A stretch of DNA of 64,000 nt. Origin: Burkholderia sp. 4M9327F10 (lineage in GTDB: Bacteria > Pseudomonadota > Gammaproteobacteria > Burkholderiales > Burkholderiaceae). A program made the translations under genes and the position numbers. Below, piece by piece: positions 51,784-60,093 of the stretch; position 1 is the first letter of the stretch, and each line of letters starts with the position of its first letter. The stretch covers positions 372,001 to 436,000 of the forward strand of contig NZ_SCNV01000001.1 in the NCBI RefSeq assembly GCF_005503145.1, given 5' to 3'. Below the pieces are notes generated by a model. The model had not been told where the DNA came from. It saw only the letters and a program-made list of their open reading frames with translations, and ran no database searches.

Positions 51784-52186
51784 GATCAGCCGTTGTCCAA
51801 CGTTCGGAATAGAACGAGGATACGACGAAACGAACACGTGTGGATGGAACCGATTAAGTTAACACCAATCCAACGAAGTTAACAGCCCCGTTGTGAAATT
51901 TCGCAACATCCCCTGGCGCCCGAATGCGGTTCCTGGCAAGCTATGGAAATCGGCTGCCGTTCTCAGGTTTTTCTCCTGGCGTATCGCCAGCGAAAGTGGT
52001 GTAATCGTCACAGTCTGCAGGTTGCCTGGGACTGCCACACTATCCATCCGGATTGGCAATGTCAGGCTGGCGCGCTACTCGCCGCGTCATCACGCCATAC
52101 CTGAGCGGGAACGCAGCGACATATAGCGGTCATATAACGGCCCCGCCAACAACCATCCTGTTTGATTTAAAGAGTGGAGGTACCCC
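51784..52186. other. 403-bp gap between the AraC gene and the H-NS unit
   Basis: This holds the AAGTTAACA pair (51856-51884) near the AraC side. Near the right side an AT-rich ATATAGCGG/ATATAACGG imperfect repeat (about 52121-52140) is probably part of the promoter for the small gene at 52187. No further gene seen. Confidence 0.4.
51856..51884 (+). promoter_or_regulatory. Direct repeats AAGTTAACA, 20 bp apart
   Basis: Identical 9-mers at 51856-51864 and 51876-51884 lie about two helical turns apart, 73-101 bases upstream of the AraC start at 51783. Each contains the GTTAAC palindrome. Confidence 0.55.
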
Positions 52187-52426
52187 ATGTCGACCCATGC
52201 ACATTCGCGCGAGGCAAGTGCTGCCGAACGATTTGTTCGTGCAACCAGGCAAGTAGATATTGCGTTTCGCGTGGTGAGGGGAGAAGATATGCCGCAAAGT
52301 CGGCAGATCGAGCATTCGCTGGCATTGCGCCAGCTCGAGCAGGCATTGGACGAACTCGCAGAGGCTCAGGATTATTTCGACTCGGCTGTCGGAAAGATCG
52401 CACCCAAGCCGAAGCGCACCAACTGA
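52187..52426 (+). CDS. Small hypothetical protein (79 aa) upstream of H-NS
   Basis: This gene begins MSTHAHSREASAAERFVRAT, with GTGGAGG nine bases before the ATG. It is soluble and mostly helical, with an acidic coiled-coil-like C-terminal half (LALRQLEQALDELAEAQDYF). It is 39 bases from the H-NS-like gene and in the same direction, so the two are probably co-transcribed. No known family. Confidence 0.7.
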   Translation: MSTHAHSREASAAERFVRATRQVDIAFRVVRGEDMPQSRQIEHSLALRQLEQALDELAEAQDYFDSAVGKIAPKPKRTN

Positions 52427-52465
52427 TCCGGCTGCCCCGCTATTGTTTCCGGCTTATCAGGAATC

Positions 52466-52717
52466 ATGTCTACCACGATTGAACGGCTTGAAGGCGAAGC
52501 TCGCGAGCGTCTGATCCGCTGGATTCGCCATCGTATGGACGAGTTCGGTATTACCTTACCCGCCCTCGCGCAGTCTCTCGAATCGGATCGCGAAGAGGAA
52601 GAGGCGGTGGTTTACCGCGACGCGTGGGGCAACACCTGGAACGGCCGCGGCGATCTGCCCGAGTGGTTGCAACGGGCTGTTGCCGCCGGTCAGAGCATCG
52701 AGCATTTTCGCTGCTAA
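52466..52717 (+). CDS. Short H-NS family nucleoid protein
   Basis: This protein has 83 residues ending in the C-terminal H-NS DNA-binding module of the Burkholderia type: YRDAWGNTWNGRGDLPEWLQ, RAVAAGQSIEHF. The N-terminal oligomerisation region is only about 45 residues with an acidic EEEE stretch; typical family members are about 95-100. The core minor-groove loop (W-x-G-R-G) is intact. It may act as a small silencer or modulator of full-length H-NS. Its stop overlaps the convergent efflux gene stop (CTAA). Confidence 0.8.
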   Translation: MSTTIERLEGEARERLIRWIRHRMDEFGITLPALAQSLESDREEEEAVVYRDAWGNTWNGRGDLPEWLQRAVAAGQSIEHFRC

Positions 52718-54231
52718 CCTGGCATACCCGCTGGCACCTCCGCTGACGTACCCGCAGGCAATCCAGCGGACGTCTCCCCGGGCGTCTCCCACCCCAAGCC
52801 CAGACTCTTCTGCAGCGCGACGTAGTCCTTGATCAACTGCGCGTCGCTCTGAATCCGGTTCTGTTCCGCCGAATAGCGGGTACGTTCGGCATCTAGCCAG
52901 TCCAGCGCCGTGGTCGTTCCTGCCCGATAGCGCTGCTCGGTCAACACGGCAGCATGCGTCGCCGAGTCTTCCACCTCGCGAAGGCTCAGCGCGTTTTCGC
53001 GCTCGTGCCCATAGCGCGACAGCGCCACATCCGCATCCTTCAGCGCACCCAGCACGGTGTTTTCATACTTCGCCTCAGCCTCGTCGCGCCCGGCCTTCGC
53101 CTGATCGACGCTCGCCTGGGTGCGGCCGAAATCGAGCACGTTCCATTGCAGGTACGGCACGCCCAGCCATGTGTAGTTGCTCTTGCGGAACAGATGTCCC
53201 GGCTCGGCCGCGCTAAAGCTCAGATCGCCAAATAGCGTGACCTTCGGAAACCAGTCCGCTTCATGCTCGCCGATCTGCGCGTTCTGCGAGGCAAGCCGCC
53301 GTTCGGCCGCGCGAATGTCGGGACGCTGACGCAGCAAGCGCGCAGGGTCACCCACGGCCACGCTCGCCGGCAAGGTGGGGAGCGGCTTCGGCGCGGCCAG
53401 TTCGGCATCCAGCGCACCGGGCTCGCGCCCCGTCAGCACGGCCAGTTCGTCGAGCGATTCATCGACCTGGGCGTCGAGCGGAATGATGCTCGCGAGGGTG
53501 TTCTCGACCTGCGAGCGAATCCGCTCAACGTCGAGATCCGAGGCGACGCCGCGCGCGCGCCGCTGTTCGGTAAGCGTGAGAATGCGCGCTTCGAGATCCG
53601 CGGATTCATGCGCAATAGCCACGCGTTGCTGCTCGTCGCGCAAGCCGACATACGCCTGGGCGACTTCGGCAGCTAGCTGTACATGCGAATCCGCGAGATC
53701 CGCTTGCGAGGCGTCCGCCTCCGCCGAAGCGGCCTCAATAGCCCGTCGCGTGCCGCCGAAAATATCGAGCTCCCAGCTTGCATCGAAACCCGCGAGATAA
53801 AACCCGATCGGCCCGCCGCCGCTCGACGCTGCGCTTTCCGAGCCTTCGAGCGACTCCAGATTGGGAGAACGCGAGCGCAGGTACCCGGCGCTCGCCTGAA
53901 CTTTGGGCAGCTCGTTGCGCTGCTGCGCCGTAAGCCCGGCGCGCGCTTGCCGCACGCGCGCCTCGGCGGCGTGCAGGTCCGGGCTGTTCCTGAGCGCGGC
54001 GTCGACCAGCGCATCGAGTTGCGGGTCGTTTAGCGCACGCCACCACGCGGCGGCGACGGGCGCCGTCGCCACCGTTCCCTGCGGCGCCCGGTTGAACGCA
54101 GCGGCGTTTGCCGCGACCGGTGCGGCCTGCGGCGCGCCGTGGTAGTCCGGCCCCACCGTGCAGCCGGCCAGCAGCAGCGCAGCCGCGAGCGGAACCAGGC
54201 CATGACCCAGAGCAGTGTTGAATGGCTTCAT
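52714..54231 (-). CDS. Efflux outer-membrane channel (NodT/OprM family lipoprotein)
   Basis: This protein has 505 residues with a lipoprotein signal (ALLLAGCTVGPDY, Cys24 lipidated). Two outer-membrane-efflux repeats contain AWWRALNDPQLDALVDAALRN and later LRQRPDIRAAERRLASQNAQ, IGEHEADWFPKVTLFGDL, the conserved blocks of TolC-like channels. The Pro/Gly/Ala-rich C-terminus is variable. It is the last gene of the HlyD-MFS-OMF operon (eight bases after the MFS gene) and would complete a tripartite pump across the envelope. Confidence 0.92.
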   Translation of the reverse strand: MKPFNTALGHGLVPLAAALLLAGCTVGPDYHGAPQAAPVAANAAAFNRAPQGTVATAPVAAAWWRALNDPQLDALVDAALRNSPDLHAAEARVRQARAGLTAQQRNELPKVQASAGYLRSRSPNLESLEGSESAASSGGGPIGFYLAGFDASWELDIFGGTRRAIEAASAEADASQADLADSHVQLAAEVAQAYVGLRDEQQRVAIAHESADLEARILTLTEQRRARGVASDLDVERIRSQVENTLASIIPLDAQVDESLDELAVLTGREPGALDAELAAPKPLPTLPASVAVGDPARLLRQRPDIRAAERRLASQNAQIGEHEADWFPKVTLFGDLSFSAAEPGHLFRKSNYTWLGVPYLQWNVLDFGRTQASVDQAKAGRDEAEAKYENTVLGALKDADVALSRYGHERENALSLREVEDSATHAAVLTEQRYRAGTTTALDWLDAERTRYSAEQNRIQSDAQLIKDYVALQKSLGLGWETPGETSAGLPAGTSAEVPAGMPG

Positions 54232-54238
54232 GTTGTAT

Positions 54239-55867
54239 TTAGTGTCCCGCCGACGGCGTACCGGCAGTCGGCTTCTTCAGGAAGAACGCGAGCGGAATGC
54301 AAAGCAGCAGTGCGACGCCGAGCACGTAGAAAGTTTCGGAATAGGTGATGACCGCCGCCTGCTGCTGCATCTGCGCGGTCAACTGGGCAATCGCCTGCAG
54401 CTTGGCGTAGGCCATATCGCCGCCTTGCGCGAAAAAGCTCGCAGCGCTGCTCGTCATGTGGTCCTGTCCAATCAGTGAGTTCGCGCTCAATGAATCGCGG
54501 ATCACGTCTTCGTGGAAAGTATTGCGCCGGTCGATGAAGGTGCCTAGCAGCGCGAGGCCAACCGAGCCGCCCAGGTTGCGCGCCATGTTGTAAAGGCCGG
54601 CGGCGTCGCCCGCTTCCTCGCGCGGAACGGCCGCCATCGACGCCTGATTGAGCGGCATCATCGCCAGCACCTGGCCCACGCCGCGCAGCAGTTGCGACCA
54701 CGTGAAGTCATGGCCGACGCTTTGCGCGGTGAGCGAGATGTCGAGCATGCAGCTCGCGGCGAAGCAGCACAACCCGGCGATCACCATCAGGCGCGTATCC
54801 ACGCGGCCCATCAGGCGCGGCAGCACCGGCATCAGCAGGAACGCGGGCACGCCGGACACCAGCATCACCGCGCCGGATTGCTCGGCGTTGTAGCCCGAGA
54901 TGCCGCTCAGGAATTGCGGCAGCAGATACGACACGCAATACAGCCCCGCGCCGACCGTGAAGACGATAAAGATCACACTCGCGTAGCGTGTGTTCTTCAG
55001 CAGCCTCAGGCGCACGATAGGCGCTTTCGCCACAACCTGGGCGATCAGCAGCAGGCTGATGCCCAACACCGAGACGATGCTCAACCAGACGATCATCGAC
55101 GATTCGAACCAGCGCTCGCGCTGCCCCTCTTCGAGCACCACAGTCAGCGAACTGAGACCCGCGGCCAGCCCGACAATGCCGAGCCAGTCGGCCTTGATGA
55201 ACTGCGCCCAGTCGGTGCGCCCCTTGTTCAGTCCGACGAACAGCAGGGTCACCAGCGCCACGCCCACCGGTATGTTGAGGAAGAAGCACCAGCTCCAGTC
55301 GATATTCTCCGCGAGCCAGCCGCCCACCACCGGGCCGAGCAGCGGCCCAAGCAGCACGATCAGGCCGAACATGGTCATGCCGATCGGCATCTGATGGCGC
55401 GGCAGGCGCGTTGCCACAATGGTCTGTGCAGTCGGAATCATCGCGCCGCCCACAAAGCCCTGGCCGATGCGCCCCGCGATCATCTGCGGCAGGCTGTGCG
55501 ACAGGCCACACATGATGGAGAACATCGTAAATAGCGTCGCGTTGCCAAGCAGGAAATTGCGCAGCCCGAACACGCGTGTGAGCCATGCGGCAAGCGGGAT
55601 CATCACGATCTCGGACATCAGGTAGCCGGTCGAAATCCACGTGCCTTCGGTGCCTGTCGCGCCGATTTGCCCCTGGATCTGCGGCAAGGCCGAGTTCGTG
55701 ATGGAGATGTCGAGCGTCGCCATCAGCGCGCCCAGCGCCCCGGCGGCCACGGCAATCCAGTCGGATGCGCTGGCGTTGGCGGGATGCGCGGCCTGGGCCG
55801 GCGTGCCGGCCATGTCGTTCGGCGGCGTGCCGGATGAAGTGCCGGACGCAGTGCTCGAGTTAGCCAC
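54239..55867 (-). CDS. DHA2 family drug efflux MFS transporter (EmrB-like)
   Basis: This protein has 542 residues and fourteen predicted helices. ATLDISITNSALPQIQGQIG is the DHA2 helix 1 signature, PLLGPVVGGWLAENIDWSWC is motif C, and the loop 2-3 block is present. I chose GTG 55867, whose codons overlap the HlyD stop (GTGGCTAA), giving translational coupling; an ATG at 55813 is possible. It would export drugs or hydrophobic acids by proton antiport together with the HlyD and NodT partners. Confidence 0.92.
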   Translation of the reverse strand: MANSSTASGTSSGTPPNDMAGTPAQAAHPANASASDWIAVAAGALGALMATLDISITNSALPQIQGQIGATGTEGTWISTGYLMSEIVMIPLAAWLTRVFGLRNFLLGNATLFTMFSIMCGLSHSLPQMIAGRIGQGFVGGAMIPTAQTIVATRLPRHQMPIGMTMFGLIVLLGPLLGPVVGGWLAENIDWSWCFFLNIPVGVALVTLLFVGLNKGRTDWAQFIKADWLGIVGLAAGLSSLTVVLEEGQRERWFESSMIVWLSIVSVLGISLLLIAQVVAKAPIVRLRLLKNTRYASVIFIVFTVGAGLYCVSYLLPQFLSGISGYNAEQSGAVMLVSGVPAFLLMPVLPRLMGRVDTRLMVIAGLCCFAASCMLDISLTAQSVGHDFTWSQLLRGVGQVLAMMPLNQASMAAVPREEAGDAAGLYNMARNLGGSVGLALLGTFIDRRNTFHEDVIRDSLSANSLIGQDHMTSSAASFFAQGGDMAYAKLQAIAQLTAQMQQQAAVITYSETFYVLGVALLLCIPLAFFLKKPTAGTPSAGH

Positions 55868-56984
55868 GCCCGTTTTCCCGTTCGATGCGCTCCGCGGTGT
55901 CGCGAGCGCTGCGCGTATCCACATCCACGTTGACCGACAAGCCCGGCAGCAACACCTTGCGCGTTTCCGGGCCGGCCGTGATGCGGATTTTCACCGGCAC
56001 GCGCTGCACGATCTTCGTGAAGTTGCCGGTAGCGTTCTGCGCCGGCAGCAGCGCGAACTGCGAGCCGGTGCCCGGTGAAAAGCTGTCCACCGTGCCGTGC
56101 AGATCCTCACCCGAGAGAGCGTCGACACGGATGGTCGCCGGTTGTCCGACACGCATCAGGCCGATCTGCGTTTCCTTGAAATTCGCCGTGAGATACACGT
56201 CCTGCACCGGCACGATAGTCATCAGACGCGTGCCCGGCTGCACATATTGGCCGACGCGCACCGTGCGGTCGCCGACGCGCCCGGCGATGGTGCTGCGCAA
56301 CACCGTGTCCTGAGCGTCGAGCTGCGACTGGCGCGCGCTGGCAAGCGCCGCTTCGAGCTGGGCGCGGGACTGGACGATCTGCGCCTGCAGGTTTGCAACC
56401 TGGCGTTCGGCGACCTGCAGTGCCGCGGCGTCCGCAGCGCGCGTCGCACTCGCCTGGCGCGCTGTGTTGCGCAAGTCGGCGACCCGTTCCTCGGTCTCGG
56501 CCCCGGTCACGGCAAGCGGCTCGTAGCGCTTGACCTGGGCCGCCGCATGGGCCTCGTTGGAAACCGCGCCGTCGAGCTGGGCGCGCGCCTCGCCGATGCT
56601 CGCCTGCTGCTGCGCCAGCTCGGCCTCGCCGCGCACGATATCGGCCTCACGCGCGGCCACGGTGGCGTTGGCCTGTTCCAGCGCAGCCTCGTACTGGCGG
56701 CTGTCGAGCCGCACCAGTGGTTGTCCGACGGCAACCGTCTGGTTGTCGCCCACCAGCACCTCAGCAATGTAGCCCGAGATCTTCGGCGCAACCGTCATAC
56801 TATCGGCTTGCAGGTAGGCGTCGTCCGTGCTCTGGATGAAGCGCCCCACCATCCACCAGCGCACACCCCATGCGGCCGCGGCGAGCAAGGCCAGCAGCCC
56901 GGCTGCCATCAGCAGCCGGCGCGCGCCGGGACGGCGAGCCGGGGCCGCGCCTTTGGCTTCATTGACGGGAAGGGTGGCCGACAT
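55860..56984 (-). CDS. HlyD/EmrA family membrane-fusion protein
   Basis: This protein has 374 residues: a short cytoplasmic N-terminus, a membrane anchor at about 23-42, then a barrel-lipoyl-coiled-coil arrangement. GYIAEVLVGDNQTVAVGQPLVRLD is the first lipoyl half, the Ala/Gln/Glu-rich coiled coil spans about 95-225, and TIAGRVGDRTVRVGQYVQPGT is the second half. It links the MFS pump to the outer-membrane channel. First gene of the operon, divergent from the TetR gene across an AT-rich operator. Confidence 0.92.
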   Translation of the reverse strand: MSATLPVNEAKGAAPARRPGARRLLMAAGLLALLAAAAWGVRWWMVGRFIQSTDDAYLQADSMTVAPKISGYIAEVLVGDNQTVAVGQPLVRLDSRQYEAALEQANATVAAREADIVRGEAELAQQQASIGEARAQLDGAVSNEAHAAAQVKRYEPLAVTGAETEERVADLRNTARQASATRAADAAALQVAERQVANLQAQIVQSRAQLEAALASARQSQLDAQDTVLRSTIAGRVGDRTVRVGQYVQPGTRLMTIVPVQDVYLTANFKETQIGLMRVGQPATIRVDALSGEDLHGTVDSFSPGTGSQFALLPAQNATGNFTKIVQRVPVKIRITAGPETRKVLLPGLSVNVDVDTRSARDTAERIERENGRG

Positions 56985-57017
56985 GACGACTCCAAATTTT
57001 TTCCAGTTGATATAATT

Positions 57018-57042
57018 ATTCCAGTTGGAATATTTCTGTCAA
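57018..57042 (-). promoter_or_regulatory. TetR operator and -35 of the efflux operon
   Basis: ATTCCA-GT-TGGAAT at 57018-57031 is a near-palindrome whose flanks partly extend the symmetry. On the minus strand TTGACA (57042-57037) lies just before it and AT-rich -10-like bases just after, so a bound TetR protein would sit between -35 and -10. A TCAATTGA palindrome overlaps the -35. Confidence 0.6.
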
Positions 57043-57089
57043 TTGATATATTTGTGACTCGCTTACAAAAACTTTGAAGGATCAACCGG

Positions 57090-57815
57090 ATGTCCCCTTC
57101 CCCGAGGCATCGCCACGCCGTCGACGGCGGCTACCAGCGCGGCGAAGAAACCCGCGCGCGCATCGTTGCGGCGGCGCTCGCCCTGTTCGGCGAACGCGGC
57201 TTCGACGGCGCCTCGACGCGCGACATCGCCGAGCGCGCGGGCGTCAACGCGCCAGCCATCGGGTATTACTTCGACAACAAGGAAGGGGTTTACCTCGCGT
57301 GCGTGGAGCACATCGTGAAGCGGGTGTGGTCAGTGGTCTCGGCGCCGGTCGAGGCTGCAGAGGCGGTGCTCGCAAGCAACGCCGACGACTGCGCACTCAT
57401 CGAAGCGTTTTGCGCCATCCAGGCCTGTGTTGGCGAGTTCCTGTTCACCTCGACCGAATCGGAAGACTGGCGCCTCTTCATAGCGCGCGAGCAAGCCGGT
57501 CTCGGGCCGTCAGCGGGCTTCGAGATGATCGAACAGAGAATCAGTTTCCGTATGACCAACCTCAATGCGGCAATTGTGGGCCGCTTGCTCGGACGTCCTG
57601 CGGACGACGAAGAAACGCTGATACGCACGCTCACCCTGAACGGGCCGATCGCCGCGTTTCACCTGCACGGCCGCAAGTCGTTGCGAGTGTTAGGGTGGGA
57701 CGGCTTCAATGCCGCCCGGCTGGCAAAACTGATGGGCATTGTGAAAGAACAGACGGTCACGCTGCTGCAAAGCATGGCTGAAATGAGACGCAAGAGAACC
57801 GGCACCGCCGCCTGA
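57090..57815 (+). CDS. TetR family regulator with CerR-type C-terminal domain
   Basis: This protein has 241 residues. The TetR helix-turn-helix is at about 20-66 (RARIVAAALALFGERGFDGA, STRDIAERAGVNAPAIGYYF, DNKEGVY). The C-terminal half matches the CerR/YbiH (DUF1956) ligand domain (FIAREQAGLGPSAGFEMIEQ). It is divergent from the HlyD-MFS-OMF operon with a 105-bp AT-rich gap containing operator-like symmetry, so it is very likely the local repressor. E. coli CecR (YbiH), of this family, controls efflux genes in a similar arrangement. Confidence 0.92.
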   Translation: MSPSPRHRHAVDGGYQRGEETRARIVAAALALFGERGFDGASTRDIAERAGVNAPAIGYYFDNKEGVYLACVEHIVKRVWSVVSAPVEAAEAVLASNADDCALIEAFCAIQACVGEFLFTSTESEDWRLFIAREQAGLGPSAGFEMIEQRISFRMTNLNAAIVGRLLGRPADDEETLIRTLTLNGPIAAFHLHGRKSLRVLGWDGFNAARLAKLMGIVKEQTVTLLQSMAEMRRKRTGTAA

Positions 57816-57825
57816 AGCAGCCCCC

Positions 57826-58698
57826 TCACCGCCGTGCGTTCGTCACGGCGTCAATACACTCTGCAAAATCGGCCGCCGCCGTCTGCTGATTGCGGCTGTT
57901 CCGCTCGACGAGCCCAACTTCGCGTACGAAGTCGGGCTCGCCAAGCGAGAGGGCGGCCACCGTCTTCGGCATAAACAGCCCCGCCGCCTGCGGCACGATG
58001 GCCACACCGACGCCTTGCGCCACCAGCCCGACAATGCCTTGCAATTCGTCGAGCTCGACCACATCGTGAACCGTCACGCGGATTCTGCGGAGAAAGCGGT
58101 CCACGAGGCGGCCGCCAAATGAATTGCGGTCGTAGCGGATGAAGGGTTCCGATTTGAGCAACGAGCGCCACGGGCGCTCAGCCAGCTCGCGCCGCACGAG
58201 CAACACGAAAGGCTCCGACATCAGCGTGCGCCACTTCAGCTCGGCGGGCAGCGCGAACGGCGGTTTGATGATCACCGCCATATCCGTCTCGCCCGAATCC
58301 ACCTGGGCCAGCAGATTGAGCGACACGCCCGGGATGACGCGAATGCGCCAACCCGGCGCATCCTGGCGAAACCGTTGAATGGCGCTGACCAGAAACGAGG
58401 CTTGCGCCGAGGCGATCGACCCTACACGCAGCAAGCCCGATTGCTCCGCCGCGCCGCCCCGGTCGGCAAGGCGCGCATAGACCGAGAGCAGTTCTTCGGC
58501 TACGTCGACGGTGTGTTTGCCCGCTGCGTTGAGTGTCGCCGAGCGGCCGGTTCGATCGAACAGCGGATAGCCGAGGTCCTCCTCCAGACGCTGGATTTGC
58601 GCGCTCACCGCCGACTGCGTCAAGCCGATGTGCGAACCGGCGCTCGCAAACGTGCCGTAACGCACGACCGCCAGGAAGGTTTTGAGCTCGCGCATCAT
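57826..58698 (-). CDS. LysR family regulator (NAC/CbbR-like)
   Basis: This protein has 290 residues from ATG 58698 (58695 also possible; an upstream TTG would add 12 residues). The helix-turn-helix at about 2-60 contains FLAVVRYGTFASAGSHIGLT, QSAVSAQIQRLEEDLG. The effector domain begins at LLRVGSIASAQASFLVSAIQ. It is divergent from the VOC, PxpB and PxpC genes, with a perfect 10-bp inverted repeat in the gap. Probable regulator of that unit. Confidence 0.9.
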   Translation of the reverse strand: MMRELKTFLAVVRYGTFASAGSHIGLTQSAVSAQIQRLEEDLGYPLFDRTGRSATLNAAGKHTVDVAEELLSVYARLADRGGAAEQSGLLRVGSIASAQASFLVSAIQRFRQDAPGWRIRVIPGVSLNLLAQVDSGETDMAVIIKPPFALPAELKWRTLMSEPFVLLVRRELAERPWRSLLKSEPFIRYDRNSFGGRLVDRFLRRIRVTVHDVVELDELQGIVGLVAQGVGVAIVPQAAGLFMPKTVAALSLGEPDFVREVGLVERNSRNQQTAAADFAECIDAVTNARR

Positions 58699-58729
58699 GA
58701 TGGGATTGATCGATTTTTTTGTTTCTGAG

Positions 58730-58763
58730 GGCAAAAATATATCGCTATTCGATTATTTTTGCC
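58730..58763 (+). promoter_or_regulatory. Inverted repeat GGCAAAAATA-N14-TATTTTTGCC
   Basis: The 10-base arms at 58730-58739 and 58754-58763 are exact complements separated by 14 bases. The site lies 32 bases upstream of the LysR start and 52 bases before the VOC start, in the position expected for LysR-type binding. Confidence 0.65.
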
Positions 58764-58815
58764 ATCCCTAGACTGGTTTGCATGACGCGACTTTGAACCC
58801 TCTGAGGATCACAGC

Positions 58816-59250
58816 ATGACCGACACGACCACTGCCCTGCCCCCCTTTCACCTTGCCTTTCCGGTTCACAGCATCGCGGCTGCGCGTGAGTTTTACGGCG
58901 ACCTTCTCGGTTGTCCTGAAGGCCGCAGCGCGGAGGACTGGGTCGATTTCAATTTCTACGGACACCAGATCGTGGCCCATCTTGCGCCGGACGAAATCGG
59001 CCACCGCAAGACGAGCGCGGTGGACGGCGACGCGGTCCCGGTCCGTCATTTCGGCGTGGTGCTCTCCATGGACCAATGGCATGCCGCCGCGAAAACGCTC
59101 ACCACCGCCGGCATGCAGTTCATCATCGAACCTCACATCCGCTTCAAGGGCGAAGTGGGCGAGCAAGCCACCATGTTCTTCCTCGATCCGTCGGGTAACG
59201 CGCTCGAGATGAAGGCGTTCGCGAACATCGAGTCGTTATTCGCCAAGTAA
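58816..59250 (+). CDS. VOC family (glyoxalase/dioxygenase fold) protein
   Basis: This is a 144-residue protein with two beta-alpha-beta-beta-beta modules. [20 protein letters not shown] gives the first metal-ligand His, [18 protein letters not shown] the second, and [15 protein letters not shown] the closing Glu. This is the ligand pattern of metal-dependent VOC enzymes such as glyoxalase I and extradiol dioxygenases. GAGGATCAC precedes the ATG. It is the first gene rightward of the LysR gene, 69 bases before pxpB. Reaction unknown. Confidence 0.85.
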   Translation: MTDTTTALPPFHLAFPVHSIAAAREFYGDLLGCPEGRSAEDWVDFNFYGHQIVAHLAPDEIGHRKTSAVDGDAVPVRHFGVVLSMDQWHAAAKTLTTAGMQFIIEPHIRFKGEVGEQATMFFLDPSGNALEMKAFANIESLFAK

Positions 59251-59319
59251 GCAGAGCCCTGGGTCCCAGATCCGTTTATCCGTGCGCCGCCCTTCGCGGG
59301 CGGCTGAAGGAGTACAAGC

Positions 59320-60093
59320 GTGAGCGCCGCGATATCCGTCAATGACGCCGCAGAAGCCATCGAACCCGATGCACCCGGATGGACCATCCATGCGTCCGGC
59401 GAACGCCTGCTGATCATTGAACTGCAAGACAGGGACCGCGCCGCAGCCAATCGCCGGGCGCGCGATTTCGCGGCGCGGGTGGCGGCCGAAAACCTGCCGT
59501 ATGTCAGCGATATTGTGCCGGCCATGACCACTGTCGGCATTCACTATGCACCCCATAAGGTTCCAGCGGACAAAGACAGTCACGCGCCTTATGACGCGAT
59601 CGTGGCTGCGCTGAACCGTCTGTTGAAAACGGTCAGCGAGACCGGCAGCGCAGCGCCGCGCGTGGTCGAGATTCCGGTTTGCTACGGCGGCGAACATGGG
59701 CCGGATCTGAGCGAAGTTGCACAGACCTGCGGCCTCTCCGTAGCGGAAGTCGTCGAACTTCACAGCGCGAGCCTCGTGGACGTGATGATGCTCGGTTTTG
59801 CGCCGGGACATCCCTACCTCGGCATGCTCGACACCAGGCTGAATCCGCCGCGGCGCGCGACGCCGCGCACCGCCGTCGCCCCGGGTTCGATCGGCCTTGC
59901 CAACCGGCAGACGGTCATTTACCCGCTGACGTTGCCGGGCGGCTGGAATCTGATCGGGCGCACGCCGCTCGCCATCTTCGACGCGGCGCGCGAGGCCCCG
60001 TGTCTCGTCAACGCGGGGGACCAGGTCCGCTTTGTGCCGATCACGGCGCAGCAGTTCGACACGCTGAGTCACAACGCGGGAGTGTCGCCATGA
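59320..60093 (+). CDS. pxpB: 5-oxoprolinase subunit PxpB (KipI-like)
   Basis: This protein has 257 residues from GTG 59320 with AAGGAG at ideal spacing. It matches the KipI/PxpB (carboxyltransferase domain subdomain C/D) family: VEIPVCYGGEHGPDL, HSASLVDVMMLGFAPGHPYL, PRTAVAPGSIGLANRQTVIY, PLTLPGGWNLIGRTPLAIFD. With PxpC and PxpA it forms the prokaryotic ATP-dependent 5-oxoprolinase that opens pyroglutamate to glutamate; in Bacillus the pair KipI-KipA also modulates kinase KinA. The stop overlaps the pxpC start (ATGA). The N-terminus is about 20 residues longer than usual. Confidence 0.92.
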   Translation: MSAAISVNDAAEAIEPDAPGWTIHASGERLLIIELQDRDRAAANRRARDFAARVAAENLPYVSDIVPAMTTVGIHYAPHKVPADKDSHAPYDAIVAALNRLLKTVSETGSAAPRVVEIPVCYGGEHGPDLSEVAQTCGLSVAEVVELHSASLVDVMMLGFAPGHPYLGMLDTRLNPPRRATPRTAVAPGSIGLANRQTVIYPLTLPGGWNLIGRTPLAIFDAAREAPCLVNAGDQVRFVPITAQQFDTLSHNAGVSP

